DNA of 64,000 bases, taken from assembly GCA_031841125.1 (NCBI GenBank), contig CM063110.1, positions 57,263,946 through 57,327,945 on the forward strand, written 5' to 3'. The notes below the pieces were generated by a model. The model was not told the DNA's origin. It saw only the letters and a program-made list of their open reading frames with translations, and did not search any database. Numbering within the stretch: position 1 is the first letter of the stretch; each line of letters begins with the position of its first letter. Both the position numbers and the translations under genes were made by a program. This DNA comes from Acanthococcus lagerstroemiae. Lineage: Eukaryota > Arthropoda > Insecta > Hemiptera > Eriococcidae. Shown here piece after piece: positions 23,302 through 33,639 of this stretch.

Positions 23302-23579
23302 TGTTTCGATGAGCTTCTATTCAAATTCTAACATCATTATATTACAAGTTTATTATACCAACTGAACTGCCGTCCCGTCCTTTCTCCGACGTTAGTTACA
23401 AATAATCATCATCTTATAAATATTAGCAGCCGGATATTTCTATTATTTATAACAGACTATTAATTATATAGTGGGATACTATTAATTAATGTCGAAGTCG
23501 AATTTTTCGACACACACGTTTATTCTACTTGCTCTCGTTTTTTGATTTCGAATGCCCTCACTGCGGCCCAGACTAAACA
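23302..23579 (-). mobile_element. 5' LTR of the minus-strand Gypsy element
   Basis: On the minus strand this segment ends in ...GAAACA and is followed at once by TGGTGTCAGAAG, the usual position and TGG start of a primer-binding site (23290-23301). Its outer end could be TGTTTAG at 23579, giving matched TGTTT/AAACA termini. However, weak similarity to 61345-61440 seems to extend somewhat past 23579, so the outer border could be as far as about 23640. The matching 3' LTR is missing because the element is truncated at about 22080. Confidence 0.6.
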
Positions 23580-23984
23580 CTTCTCTATTTCTCATACAAA
23601 CATAAAAAACCCGCAGGAACATGCATGCATCATCTTGACACGTTCAGGGGATGACACTCTACACTTAGAAACTGGTTCATTGGCGAGGAAACCGATGATA
23701 ATAAAAGTTCTTCTTCTTCAGGGATAGACGCATTTACGCTTGAAAATATCGTCACAGCCGAATTTTTCATCACTAGCATCAAATCATGCAAAGATTGTTT
23801 TAGTATCTAACTGGAATGTAGTTTTTACGGTGTTCAAGCATTGGCAATATTCGTAATCTGTTGTTTGTTGTTCTCGAATTTACATGGATTTGCCGTCCAG
23901 GCGACCTCGTTGACCCGCATACCAACATTCCAATGCCTTTTCTAGTCGTCCATTCTCGGCTTCGCTCCGGATTTTCCATGTCGG

Positions 23985-24090
23985 CGGGTCGAAACGTGAT
24001 GAAATGAATGAATGCGTAAAGAGGAATACGCAACTACATCACGATGGTAACGTTTTCCTGCGGAATTGTTTTTTCGCATGGCGAGCCATC
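23985..24090 (-). repeat. dispersed repeat, inverted partner of 25976-26103
   Basis: Read on the minus strand, this segment shares GCTCGCCA, GCTACCATCGTG-like, GTAGTTGCGTATTCCT and CACGTTTCGACC with 25976-26103 in the same order and spacing. Identity is roughly four-fifths by eye. No coding capacity. It is an unclassified dispersed family. Confidence 0.6.
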
Positions 24091-24279
24091 AGACACATCC
24101 ATGCCAAAAAACCTTCATTTATCTCCTAAGCTTGCAGAAGATTTGAGGAAGTAATGTAGTTCACGTCGATTTTCATTTTCCTGTTATCTTCAAGGTTGCT
24201 GGAGTATCATCTTTGGAGACCCGTACTTTTAATTTTCATTTTCCCCGTTCATTTCTAGCCTATTTGCAGCCTTTTTTTC

Positions 24280-24535
24280 TTCTTCAAGGTTTCAGAACAG
24301 TCCGGCTCGCTGAAGCCTTAGAGAGCGGAAACACCAATCTCCCGCCAAAAGGGTTTCTCATGGGTCTGATACCCCGCATATCAAGTTTCAGTAATCCACG
24401 TTCACTATACAACCTCCACTGCAGCTCGTTTACAAAATCCGCCCTGTCACCTACCGGTGGGTAACACGTCACTATTTTGAACGCTACACTTGAAAATAGG
24501 TCGGCATTTAATGTGTTAAGGAATGAGTCCCCAAG
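24280..24535 (+). repeat. dispersed repeat, inverted partner of 49945-50190
   Basis: Shared blocks with the reverse complement of 49945-50190 include CGCATATCAAGTTTCAG, TACAGCTC then TTTACAAAATC, and GAACGCTACACTTGAAAA. A palindromic CACC-ACCGGT-GGTG-like core occurs in both copies, although at a different relative place. An ORF on each strand crosses it without recognisable motifs. The family is unknown. Confidence 0.5.
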
Positions 24536-25975
24536 ATAACGCTTTTGGAATATTTTACAAAAGCTCAGATTGTACAAGAATCATACATTTGAGTCAAATG
24601 TCTTAGGGGTAAATTGAGATCAGCCCTCCGGTGGTATACTTCACCGAATTTTGAGAAAAATTGAGTACTTAGGCGGTAAGCAAAAAGTACTTAACAGTGA
24701 GGTGCGTCATCTTTGGTGAACCAGCCCTGTTCCGGACATGTACACCAGAGCATTTTACCAGGTTCGCACATTGAGGGAAAAACTGGGCTATTCTTCGGCT
24801 TTAGACCTTTTCTTGTCAACACACACACACACACCTTGTTCTTAATTCCCGCATTATTCTTTCGAGTCTAAAGTTGACTATTGTATCAGGGCTTCGATGC
24901 ACCTCAGTGAAATTAATTTCATATCGATTATCAATTATGAAATTCAATTATTTCATCGTATACTATGATATTCTACATTATTTCACTGTCATGTTCGTAT
25001 TTCACGAGCACTGTCATTCCTTTTTCGTGTCCTCGGTGTCGCTATATAGAAATAAACGATTACAATTTCACGTGAATAGTGTGATGGCAGTTCTCCTGAA
25101 CTGTTCTTAATGGCTCGATACGGTTCATAAAGAGATTTTAGGTTCGATGGTTCGAAGTTCGTAATTTTGATTACGTATTGTATTCGTCACTTACATAATA
25201 CCCCCTGTTACGCTGTATCTCTTTCTGCCTTTGAGGTAGCTTCAAAAGAGCTAAAACATTCGGCTCGGCTGGAAAAGAGAAGTAGGCTGTTTCGCTATTC
25301 ATTCAGTCGAAAGATCAATCTCCGTGGTATCATCGAAAATGTTTGGCAACTTTGTAAGTCACGGCAAAGGAAAAGGATTCGCCGGAAAGTTACAAAGAAT
25401 CGAGGGAATACGCTCGGTCTCGGTTTCGTCAGATTTGACGCGGAAAATGTTCAACATAAATTCGGTTTGGCCTCTTTGAACGACGGCGGGGTAATCGGGA
25501 TGCTAATTTTGAATTACGAAGAAATGTAAGCGACGAGTTTTAAAAAAAAAGGGAAAAACACGGATTTACGTTTTTCTTTATGTTCGAACATACTTCGAAA
25601 TTTCCTTTTTCAAAGGAAATAAGCTTTTTGATACTGTCCGCGACGTAGTTCTGGACCGGATATATATATATTTTTTTTACGTCAAATTTTCCAAATTAGG
25701 TAGCGCCGGTATTGAAGTTCTTCGGGAGCATGTATGGATTGGGACTAAACATCTATCGGAAAAATGCTATTGTATCGGAGTACATGTTTTACTTTCATTA
25801 CCCTGGTACTATGTCCCGTTTTCGTCCTCTCTACCTCCCAACCACTTACGCGATTCAAACATCGTAAATATACCGGTCCAAATCTTATGAACCAAACCAG
25901 CCTATCGGTAAATTCCTCGGTAACTATACGACCAATCGGCCTAGCTGTTTTGATTCTTCCGATACGATGTCTAAC
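24536..25975. other. unassigned sequence
   Basis: A (CA)n tract lies near 24822-24834. A 120-residue plus-strand ORF (25167-25529), basic and without a motif I recognise, begins without clear context. Nothing else is supported. Confidence 0.3.
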
Positions 25976-26103
25976 GGCTCGCCACGCAAAATAGAATAAT
26001 TCTGAAGCAGAACGCTACCATCGTGGCGTAGTTGCGTATTCCTGTTGAGGCGGTCATTCGTTCCACCACGTTTCGACCGACCGACACGGAGAATGCCGAC
26101 GAC
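25976..26103 (+). repeat. dispersed repeat, partner of 23985-24090
   Basis: Same family as 23985-24090 in opposite orientation (shared GTAGTTGCGTATTCCT and CACGTTTCGACC). The pair could form a hairpin with a roughly 1.9-kb loop. Confidence 0.6.
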
Positions 26104-26195
26104 CAACCCTCAGAATGTTATTTACGTCGTTGACTGAATGCGTGAACGCGTTTGGTAGTCATACGACTTATAAAGAGGTTAGAATTAAAACTGAC

Positions 26196-26389
26196 ACTTG
26201 CCATTATATTCCAAGGGCGCAAATAGGCAAAATATTGTACACGAGTGCAGGAACATCTTTTGCTACGCCTGTGGATGTGCAGTATGTATTATATACTCCA
26301 CGTTCACAGGCGCAGAGAAATATACCAGCAGACCAGCACCCATGTATAGTATTTTGCCTATTTGCGCCATCGGAATAAAATGGCAAGTC
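26196..26389. mobile_element. 194-bp palindromic MITE-like element
   Basis: The arms of about 57 bp are near-perfect inverses: ACTTGCCATTATATTCC and GGCGCAAATAGGCAAAATA at the left recur inverted at the right. The loop is about 80 bp. No ORF of interest. Confidence 0.65.
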
Positions 26390-26700
26390 TCGGCTTTGAT
26401 TTTTACCTCTCCATATCCACGTACTGATGTATATGCATGCAGCGTAGATTCTTTGATTTCTTTCTTGAAAGTTGCTGATCAACTGGAGAAGAAAGAAAAA
26501 GAAAACTGAGTAAAACCAAAGTCGATTCTATCAGTTCGACCGTCTCTAGATACATCATCAAGAAGTTGTAGCGGAAATGAGCAAGAATGCTAGGTTCTCA
26601 TTCCACCGGCTTACACTACACCATAAATTAATATGGCCTAACTGATGAGTGATTTTACAAAATGCGGCGAATCCATATTTTTAATAAATAGTACGGTAAG

Positions 26701-27483
26701 CAGAGTTGGTAAATTACACGTAGAATATCTTATTCTACATTTTACATGAAAAATGTAGAATATGTAAAATAAAAATTGTAGAATATGTAAAATGTAGAAA
26801 ATGTTTTGATTGGCTAATTAATTGAGTTGACCGAAGTCATGACTCATGACGTCATGACTCCAGCTAGTTCCGCGCAGTTGGAAAGAATTTTCTCTCAATG
26901 GAGTTTTGTCTTTTGTCCATTCAAAAGTTCGAAATCGCTTAAGTGAAGAATCGTCCAAAAAACCGATTTATGTACATTACACTTCGAAAATTAAAGATAA
27001 ACTTAAAAGTAGCGATTATTAAGTCATTTTGGTAATTCGGATTTTGTACTTTTTTATTAATAAATAATGATTGCTTGATAGTTGTAGCTGGCTGGTTATT
27101 TATTATTATTTCTTCAGAGACCGAGATAAATGAGAACTTTGAAAAAGTGGAGACAAAAGTTCTGAGTTCGAATTTTTTTCAAATTAAAAAATCAAAGTAC
27201 AATTTTTTCAGCTTTAAAATCGAAATAGAAACCTTGACTAAAACCACATAATTTTGGTAATGTATATGATGTGCGGGAAAGCTTTAGTTGCGTTCCAGAA
27301 GAATATAAGAATTTCAGATGCAAAATTGAAGATGGAAATGGAAAACAATGAAAATAAAACTTATACTTCTTATTCTACTTATCCTACATATTCTACTTTA
27401 CATAAAAATCTTATTTTACTTTACATATTCTACATTTTATTCTACATCTAATTTACATTTTACATTCTACGTTACCAACCCTG
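26701..27483. mobile_element. hAT-like MITE with perfect 8-bp duplication
   Basis: The left end is CAGAGTTGGTAA and the right end its inverse TTACCAACCCTG. ACGGTAAG flanks both sides exactly (26693-26700 and 27484-27491), the 8-bp duplication expected for hAT. Both ends carry tandem subterminal repeats of TGTAGAATATGTAAAAT on opposite strands, plausible transposase-binding repeats. The interior has no transposase. The exact duplication suggests a fairly young insertion. Confidence 0.9.
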
Positions 27484-27770
27484 ACGGTAAGGTAGTCCAA
27501 AATTTGGCGATGTTTGAAGAGTCTTTACTCCCAATGGCTAAACTGGTTCCTTTTAATCTGAAAATTCAACAACCAACATGTTTTCCTTCTAATCGAATAA
27601 TTTTGAGGGGTCCGCGGCCGGGTTAAGTTTGATGTAGGATTTTACAAGAGGAAGTCTGTAATTTTGGCTTAAAGCTTCCAAAAAATCGAGTCGGATGAAA
27701 AAATTTATTTGATCATAAACAATCGTTCTCATCAATAGTCCAGTAGACAGAGCAAAAAAAGTGGAGTCTG

Positions 27771-28137
27771 CTGGAAAGAATTCCGAAGTTAATGAAACTT
27801 TTACAGGTTGTTCGGGGGTGCTGTGGGATGACTCCGTCAAGTTTTCCACCTCGAGGACCCTGTGCTAACTTGGGGAGGGCCGAAAAACATTAAAATTTTC
27901 GGACTTTCTTCAATTTTTCGCTCATAACTTCTATACTAAGTGATTTTTGACCAACACGTTTATTTTCAAAGTTGTAGAGCATTAAATTTTCTACGATTTT
28001 GTATGTATAAACTTTTTCCTAAACCTAATATTAACCGAGATACAGCCGATCAAAGTTGGAGAAATTTTCTCAAAATGGCAAAAATTGCCCAAAATTTTTG
28101 GTTTTGGTCCTCTAACTATCAATTACCATCAGTTCTA
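27771..28137. repeat. left terminal inverted repeat of the PIN/CXC element
   Basis: This 367-bp arm starts CTGGAAAGAATTCCGAA and runs to about ACCATCAGTTCT. It is mirrored by 30077-30444 over its full length (GGGGGTGCTGTGGGATGACT, CCTCGAGG and GGCCCTCCCCAAGTTAG are exact inverse matches). Confidence 0.85.
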
Positions 28138-28288
28138 TATCGGTAAGAATACGCGAGACCCATCTACTCCTCAACTTTCGAAAACCCAATACATCATGAA
28201 TTATTTGTCACACAGAGCTATGAGAGCAATCTGGCGATTGCAATTGAAAACACATTTCCCGCGTTGACATTCTTCGATCTTTTTCCAA

Positions 28289-29790
28289 CAGATCGGGTAT
28301 CTGCTGAAAAGCAGTAAATCGAAGCTGTATGATGTATTCCTTCCCACCGCCGGTGAAGTAGACTTCGGCGCCAGAAAATGCTATGTCATTGATGGAGGGT
28401 TCCTGCTACTTAGGGTGGTTTAGACGAAGTCAAGCGAAGCAACATTCTAGGTAGTCTGCCAAAACTACGTGGACTATATCAGAAGGCACCTTGGGAGCAA
28501 TGCCATAGTGAGTTTTACATGGTTATCCTAGTGGGATAAGCAACCAAAGCACCAAAGGCAGTAAAACGTTATCGGTGTTCCTTGCTGAACCCCTCTACTA
28601 AGTTTGCGTTCTTCAAGACCACCTCAGTCAGCACCATCACGCAGGCAAAATTTCTCTTCAATGACAAAAACAAGATGAATTTCATAACGATGCTGAATGG
28701 TGAACTGAAAGCCAAGGGGATCTAAGTCAAGCAGGCAGTAGAAGATGCTGATGTGCTGATCATACAGACTGCTGTCTCAGTTGTCGAGGAGTACGACAGT
28801 GTCGTCATTACAGGGGAGGACATTGATCTTCTGGCGCTGCTGAATGCTTTGGGGTTTTCAAAGAAAAACGTCTACTTCCAGAAGAGTGGGAAGGGTGACA
28901 CCACAACCGTCCTTCATTCTCTTTCAAACACGGGCCACAGGACATACTCTTCCTGCACGCGATAAGTGGGTGCGACACCACCCCAGCACTCTTTGGAATT
29001 GGGAAGAAGAAGGTGATACAGACGTATCAGAAGAACCCCGGCCTCTCCGAGATGTTGGAGATTTTCGAGGACTCCAAGACAGCTCCAGCTCAAATTGCCG
29101 ACGTTGGAGAGAAGTTCTTGGTGAAACTGTGTAGAGGGAACATCGAACGTGACAACCTCGATAACCTGAGATACCGCATTTTCACTACTGTCGTGGCTAA
29201 GCCGAAATGCCAACTTGCCAGACTGCCACTAATCAGAGATCCCATTAAGTACCATTCATTCAGGACTTACCAACAAGTACAGACGTGGATGGGAGGAAGC
29301 CAAGGGGTCTACGAAAAGTTGCCATCTACTTGGGGATGGAACATTACCAAACGAGGTGGGTATCATTATGCTCGTCATCCTGAAGTAGTACATTTTTCAT
29401 TCTTAAAACCCCCCTCATTATTATTCACTCTTGTAACAAAGTTACCAGTGTTAATTGAGTAATAGTTCACAGGTGTGATTCCCATCACCACAACAATGGA
29501 TGTTGCTCCAGAACAGCTGTTCGGCATCGTCAGCTGTAAGTAAACAACTGGTTGCGCCACCGCTGGCTGGTCTGCTGTGCTCCATAGTATGCAAGCACTG
29601 CGTGAGCGCAGCATGCGAAAACAGCCCTCAGCCTGACACCAACAAAGTTGATACTGACGACGAGAATGAGGAAAATCTCCCACTTACGCCTGCACCAGAC
29701 ATGTTCATGGACCCCAACAACATTGACGACGACGATGAGGATGATGCAGCACTCCAAAGCGCTCCAAATTGTTGGTGGCCTCATGAAGTT
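28289..29790 (+). pseudogene. broken PIN-like nuclease with C-terminal CXC (tesmin/TSO1-like) region
   Basis: The gene is readable in pieces across frames. YVIDGGFLL (about 28381) lies before stops at 28422 and 28452. NPSTKFAFF to NGELKAKGI (28588-28722) follows, then a stop at 28723, EDADVLII and GEDIDLLALLNAL (28741-28850), a frameshift near 28920-28940, and LHAISGCDTTPALFGIGKKK (28955-29015). The text then stays open to NITKRG at 29355. A GT-AG intron (29356-29472) is predicted. The C-terminus after it has Cys-rich spacing (VSCK, then CSIVCKHC and ACENS) with one frameshift, then a D/E-rich tail. Aspartates in VIDGG, EDAD, GEDIDL and GCDTT fit the acidic cluster of PIN/FEN-like nucleases. 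Similar proteins are often labelled tesmin/TSO1-like CXC domain-containing in arthropods. Its biochemical role is unknown. Confidence 0.7.
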
Positions 29791-30076
29791 TTTATACTTA
29801 AATTGTACAATTATACTTGTATTATTGTACATACTACCATTATTCTTACATCAATTATAGTCTTTAATTAATTCTTGGTTATTATTAATCGATTTCAACT
29901 ACCTGATCTATGTTTATTGAGGTTCAAGATTATGGGTTGACAAAAATTTACAGTGGGGTGATGACCTGTCACTATAACATTGAAATAACTACGCTTCACA
30001 AAAACAGGCACTTGGTCAGCTGACTCCCCTCCGTGTTCCAGCATGTCGAAATTGATGAGTGATTACCATAATTACC

Positions 30077-30444
30077 ACAGAACTGATGGTAATTGATAGT
30101 TAGAGGGCCAAAGCCTTCGTTTTTGGCCAATTTTTGCCATTTTGAGAAAATTCCTCTAACTTTGATCGGCTGTATCTAAGTTAATATTAAGTTTAGAAAA
30201 AAGTTCATGCATACAAAACGTTAACAAATTTAATGCTCTACAACTTTGAAAATAAACGTTTTGGTCAAAAACCACTTAGTATAGATGTTATGAGCGAAAC
30301 CCCGAAGAAAGTCCGAAAATTTTATTGTTTTTCGGCCCTCCCCAAGTTAGCACAGGGTCCTCGAGGTGGAAAACTTGACGGAGTCATCCCACAGCACCCC
30401 CGAACAACCTGTAAAAGTTTCATTCATTTCGGAATTTTTTCCAG
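30077..30444. repeat. right terminal inverted repeat of the PIN/CXC element
   Basis: Inverse of 27771-28137, ending TTCGGAATTTTTTCCAG. Differences from the left arm are scattered substitutions and a few 1-2-bp indels. Confidence 0.85.
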
Positions 30445-30449
30445 GTACA

Positions 30450-32490
30450 ATCATGTACATATCTACTGGAATATAATGTAAACCTGCTGAAATTTAAAAG
30501 AAACAAGGAAAAAAAAAGTAATTCAACGGTCAATGATTTTTGTTAAATTTGGAGCAAAAAGTACACGTTCTTGCATTTCGAATATACGAGTAACGGACCA
30601 TAGAAACATAGTAACAGAATGAAAACAACTGAGGAGTCCCATTCCAGATGACAGTTGAGAATTAACTCTATTTGGTACCCTCCTCAATCTCGGGGAACTT
30701 ATTTGTTGTATTTCGGCCTCCGAGGGTGGCAATGACCTATTCACAACAGGATTGTAGATATACGATAGGCGAAAGCCGCCAAACTTTCCGAGGTCCGAGC
30801 TAGCATCTGGAAGCGGGACTCTGAGAAAAATCAAAGGGGAAGCTGATTGTATTTCCAGCTTTCAGAAGCGTTTCTTGAAAGCCTGAAGTCACCTTAAATA
30901 AGTCAACTTTTCAGTATTTATTGAAAACACTCGTAAGAACTGAAAAGCGAAGATACCCAACAGTCTAAGAACGAGTTTTTAACATACTGGCCAGCGTGAA
31001 GTGCCGAGGAAACGAGTGTCGACCAAATAATTGGCAGTGAAGTCCTTTTACGCTCTTCCATCTTGATGGCCTAAGCCCGGAACTGCTTGTCTCATTACTT
31101 CAGACGGTATGGGGAGGGGCTAGCGAAACTGTTTAGGTATAAGTACTGTTGATTTTCGAACAACGCAAGTTCTTCATAACGTAAAATTCTCATAACGTAA
31201 GCTCCTCACTCTTCCACACTTTCCTCAACCCGTTTCGAAAGTCTTTCGTTGCCCGAGATTGAGTCGCCGTACGCTGTGTTTGATATAGCGCCGCGAAATG
31301 GAAAAAAAAAAGCAAGACGCTGGTCCTTTATAACGGCTGGAAAATGAAAAGTAAGAGGCCTTTCTACCTCCTATTCATTACTTACGTGGTAATGACAGGT
31401 AATGGTCGGTCCACAACCTTGCCGGCGGTACATTTTTTGCGGGATTTATATGCTTTCCCCTCGCATCGCATTTTGAAATGTTCGTAAACTAACGCTCGTT
31501 CTCTTTTTTAAATTTCGGAATTTATCGCCTGTGACTCGTACTCGGTAAATTGAGGTTACACATTTGATTTTGCGCTTCGATAATTTCCTGGCGCACGAAA
31601 GAACGAAGGAGAAAAAGTTCTCGACAGAATAGTGCAGACTGTTGTTGGGTCGAGTTGCGATACGTACGAGTACGTGGGATGTGATACTTTTTCTGCCGCT
31701 GTTCGAACCGAGACTTGGAATTGAATGTATGTTCAAGGTTCTTTAATTATTGATCACGAAGCAGAACCCGGGTTAAATGCCAAAGAAATACATGGAAATT
31801 GAATTTAACGTCTAGCTTGGTAAGGCAAATCAGGACGCTTATTCATCAGTATGTGTGGCGAAACGCGGTTGGCAGGAAACACTTCCCGGGTTTTGTCAAA
31901 GGGCACTAAGCAATCCTATTCCTCCTTTTGCTGCGAGAAGGCCGACAACAGATGGAGAAAATGCCTACTTTAAGGTTACCATCGATGATTGCACGTGATT
32001 ACTATTTGGCGTACCGCGGGCATCCACGCATTTCACACTCAACGACATGAATGCGTCCTGTAGATCAAGTACCCTGATCAATTACCAAAATAGAATCTGT
32101 TTTAAACGGATAGATCGGCACTCCCCAGTTTCTTTTATGAGCTGCGGTTAGAGAAGGAAGAATCCGACCGCTATGTGGAAGGAAATTGTTACACGCATCT
32201 GTTGTCCAGGCGACAGCGTTCCGTATGGACAATTCTCGATGAGGCAGACTTTACCATCCCAACACCTGAACTGCACATTGTATCAACGAATTAAAACACA
32301 TTTATTCATTCTGTGAAGTATAAAAAAGAAACGCATTCCTGCTTCTAGTCAGAGTGAAGCGCGCTTAAGTAGTGAAACTGACGCGCGTGCCCGTCTAGTG
32401 TGAACAATTACCCTTTCTTCTCCCATCAGGCCCACATGCTCCTGATTCGTTTCCTTATTCTCTTTCCTTGAACTAGTTGGACTAGAGACC
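30450..32490. other. unassigned sequence
   Basis: No gene, RNA or repeat is recognised. Short minus-strand ORFs at 30523-30834 and 31446-31736 lack motifs. Confidence 0.3.
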
Positions 32491-32643
32491 TATAACCATA
32501 CAAGTGCGGAAACCTGCCGTTTTGTATCCAAACGTGCCCGTGGATGCCGAATCCGACTACGCGGAGCGTACCGCGTAGTTAATTCGGCATCGACGGGCGC
32601 GGTTGGATACAAAATGACAGGTTACCGCACTCGTACTGTTAAA
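32491..32643. mobile_element. palindromic MITE, copy 1 (partner at 49561-49706)
   Basis: Nearly the whole unit is a hairpin: GTGCGGAAACCTGCC, TTTTGTATCCAA, CGTGCCCGTGGATGCC and CCGAAT at the left pair with their inverses at the right, around a short GC-rich loop (GACTACGCGGAGCG). The outer ends look like TATAACCATAC and its inverse. The same unit occurs at 49561-49706, which shows it is a mobile family. Confidence 0.8.
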
Positions 32644-32894
32644 AGCCGCGTGCACACGAGCGCGGCGAGCGTGTAATCCAACATTGCAGGCAATGCGCGG
32701 TACAAATTTCTTCGGAACGAACATTCGACGATCATTTTGGAACGCAGAAGGATCCAGTTAAGAGAGCTGCGCAGACTTTCGACGGATAAGTTGATGTTGT
32801 TTTTATAAGTAATGGAAGCCGAAGAAGCTTTACTAATTTGTAGTGTAACAGCTGTTTTCAGGGACTACCAAAGTAAGGGAATCCAGACAATTAA

Positions 32895-33065
32895 CCGTCG
32901 GTGAATTCACTACAGAAAATTGAACGCGGTCAGGTCACCGTGGGGTAAATTCACCGTTGAACAGTTCACCGAGGAGAAGATCCATTGCTGGAAACTTCAC
33001 CGCATGGAAAGTTAATCGCAGGGCAAATCACCGAACATGACGTAGTTCACCGCCGAATTCGCCCT
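32895..33065 (+). repeat. degenerate TTCACCG minisatellite
   Basis: The word TTCACCG, or a one-base variant, recurs about every 22-25 bp alternating with GGGGTAAA/GGAAAG-type blocks (for example 32937-32980). It looks like an old tandem repeat of a unit of about 24 bp. No ORF. Confidence 0.55.
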
Positions 33066-33489
33066 AAAATTAGGACTTCATGCAAATAATGCAGCAAAAA
33101 AACATACAAATATATATTCACGGCGAATAGAAAAGATTATAGAAAAATGAATTCGCAGGTTACTAGAATGGCAAATTGGGTGCCAAACCGCGAATTTTAC
33201 ACGAGAAGCAGTGGCGAATCCAGGAAGCAATTCTAGGAGAGGCAATTGAGAATGTGTAAAAATTGAACGATTTTACCTCCGCTCCCCACCACCAAGAATT
33301 TCAATCATTTCTATGCCCTCAAAATGGTAACTGAACTCTCGGAGTTTTGAACGATTCGCATCTCTGAATGTTTTCCTATTGAAGATTCAATTGAAATACC
33401 TTTCAAAATATACTATTAAATTTCTTCAGTTTCCCGCAGATTCTCGATTGAGCGACAATTTTTGAAGAATTTTCAACAATTATCATCAA

Positions 33490-33625
33490 CTAGCCTCTCG
33501 CGGGGCCCCTGGAGGCTAGGCGCTTGCAGCGCGCGCCGCCCGGCTTGCCATCTTTGATGGAGCATTCACTCGCTTCGCTCGCACATGCTTTCCCTCGTTG
33601 GCGCTTTGCGCCAACTCGAAACAGT
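33490..33625 (-). mobile_element. possible Helitron-like 3' terminus
   Basis: Read on the minus strand, the sequence contains a stem-loop GTTGGCGC-AAA-GCGCCAAC, then AGCGAAGCGAGT, then a final stem GCCTC...GAGGC that ends in CTAG followed by T. A hairpin just before CTRR with a 3' T matches the Helitron rule. The 5' TC end was not located and no Rep/helicase is present. GC content differs sharply from the flanks. The stem reaching right to CTAG is unusual for Helitrons, so confidence is low. Confidence 0.35.
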
Positions 33626-33639
33626 GTCTGCAGTATTAT

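Larger units (their letters stand above)
27771..30444 (+). mobile_element. 2.7-kb DNA transposon-like element carrying a PIN-like/CXC gene
   Basis: Terminal inverted repeats of about 367 bp enclose a single plus-strand gene (decayed) of the PIN-like nuclease plus CXC-domain family. Gene and repeats fit together with little spare sequence: about 150 bp before the first coding match and about 290 bp after the last. No DDE transposase, helicase or polymerase is present. No convincing target duplication is visible, so I cannot assign a superfamily. That the gene belongs to the mobile unit, rather than being trapped by it, is inference from this tight packaging. Confidence 0.65.

Noticed and set aside
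24621..24729. Small MITE with CAGCCCTCC and CCAGCCCTG ends
   Set aside because: The two ends are direct-like rather than inverted, so TIRs are not supported; only a dispersed motif shared with about 15045 remains.
25167..25529. 120-residue basic protein gene
   Set aside because: No motif, no upstream signal, no repeat evidence of coding; kept only as an unassigned ORF.
29500..29871. Separate acidic protein
   Set aside because: Its N-terminal half is the CXC end of the PIN/CXC gene in one frame; not an independent gene.
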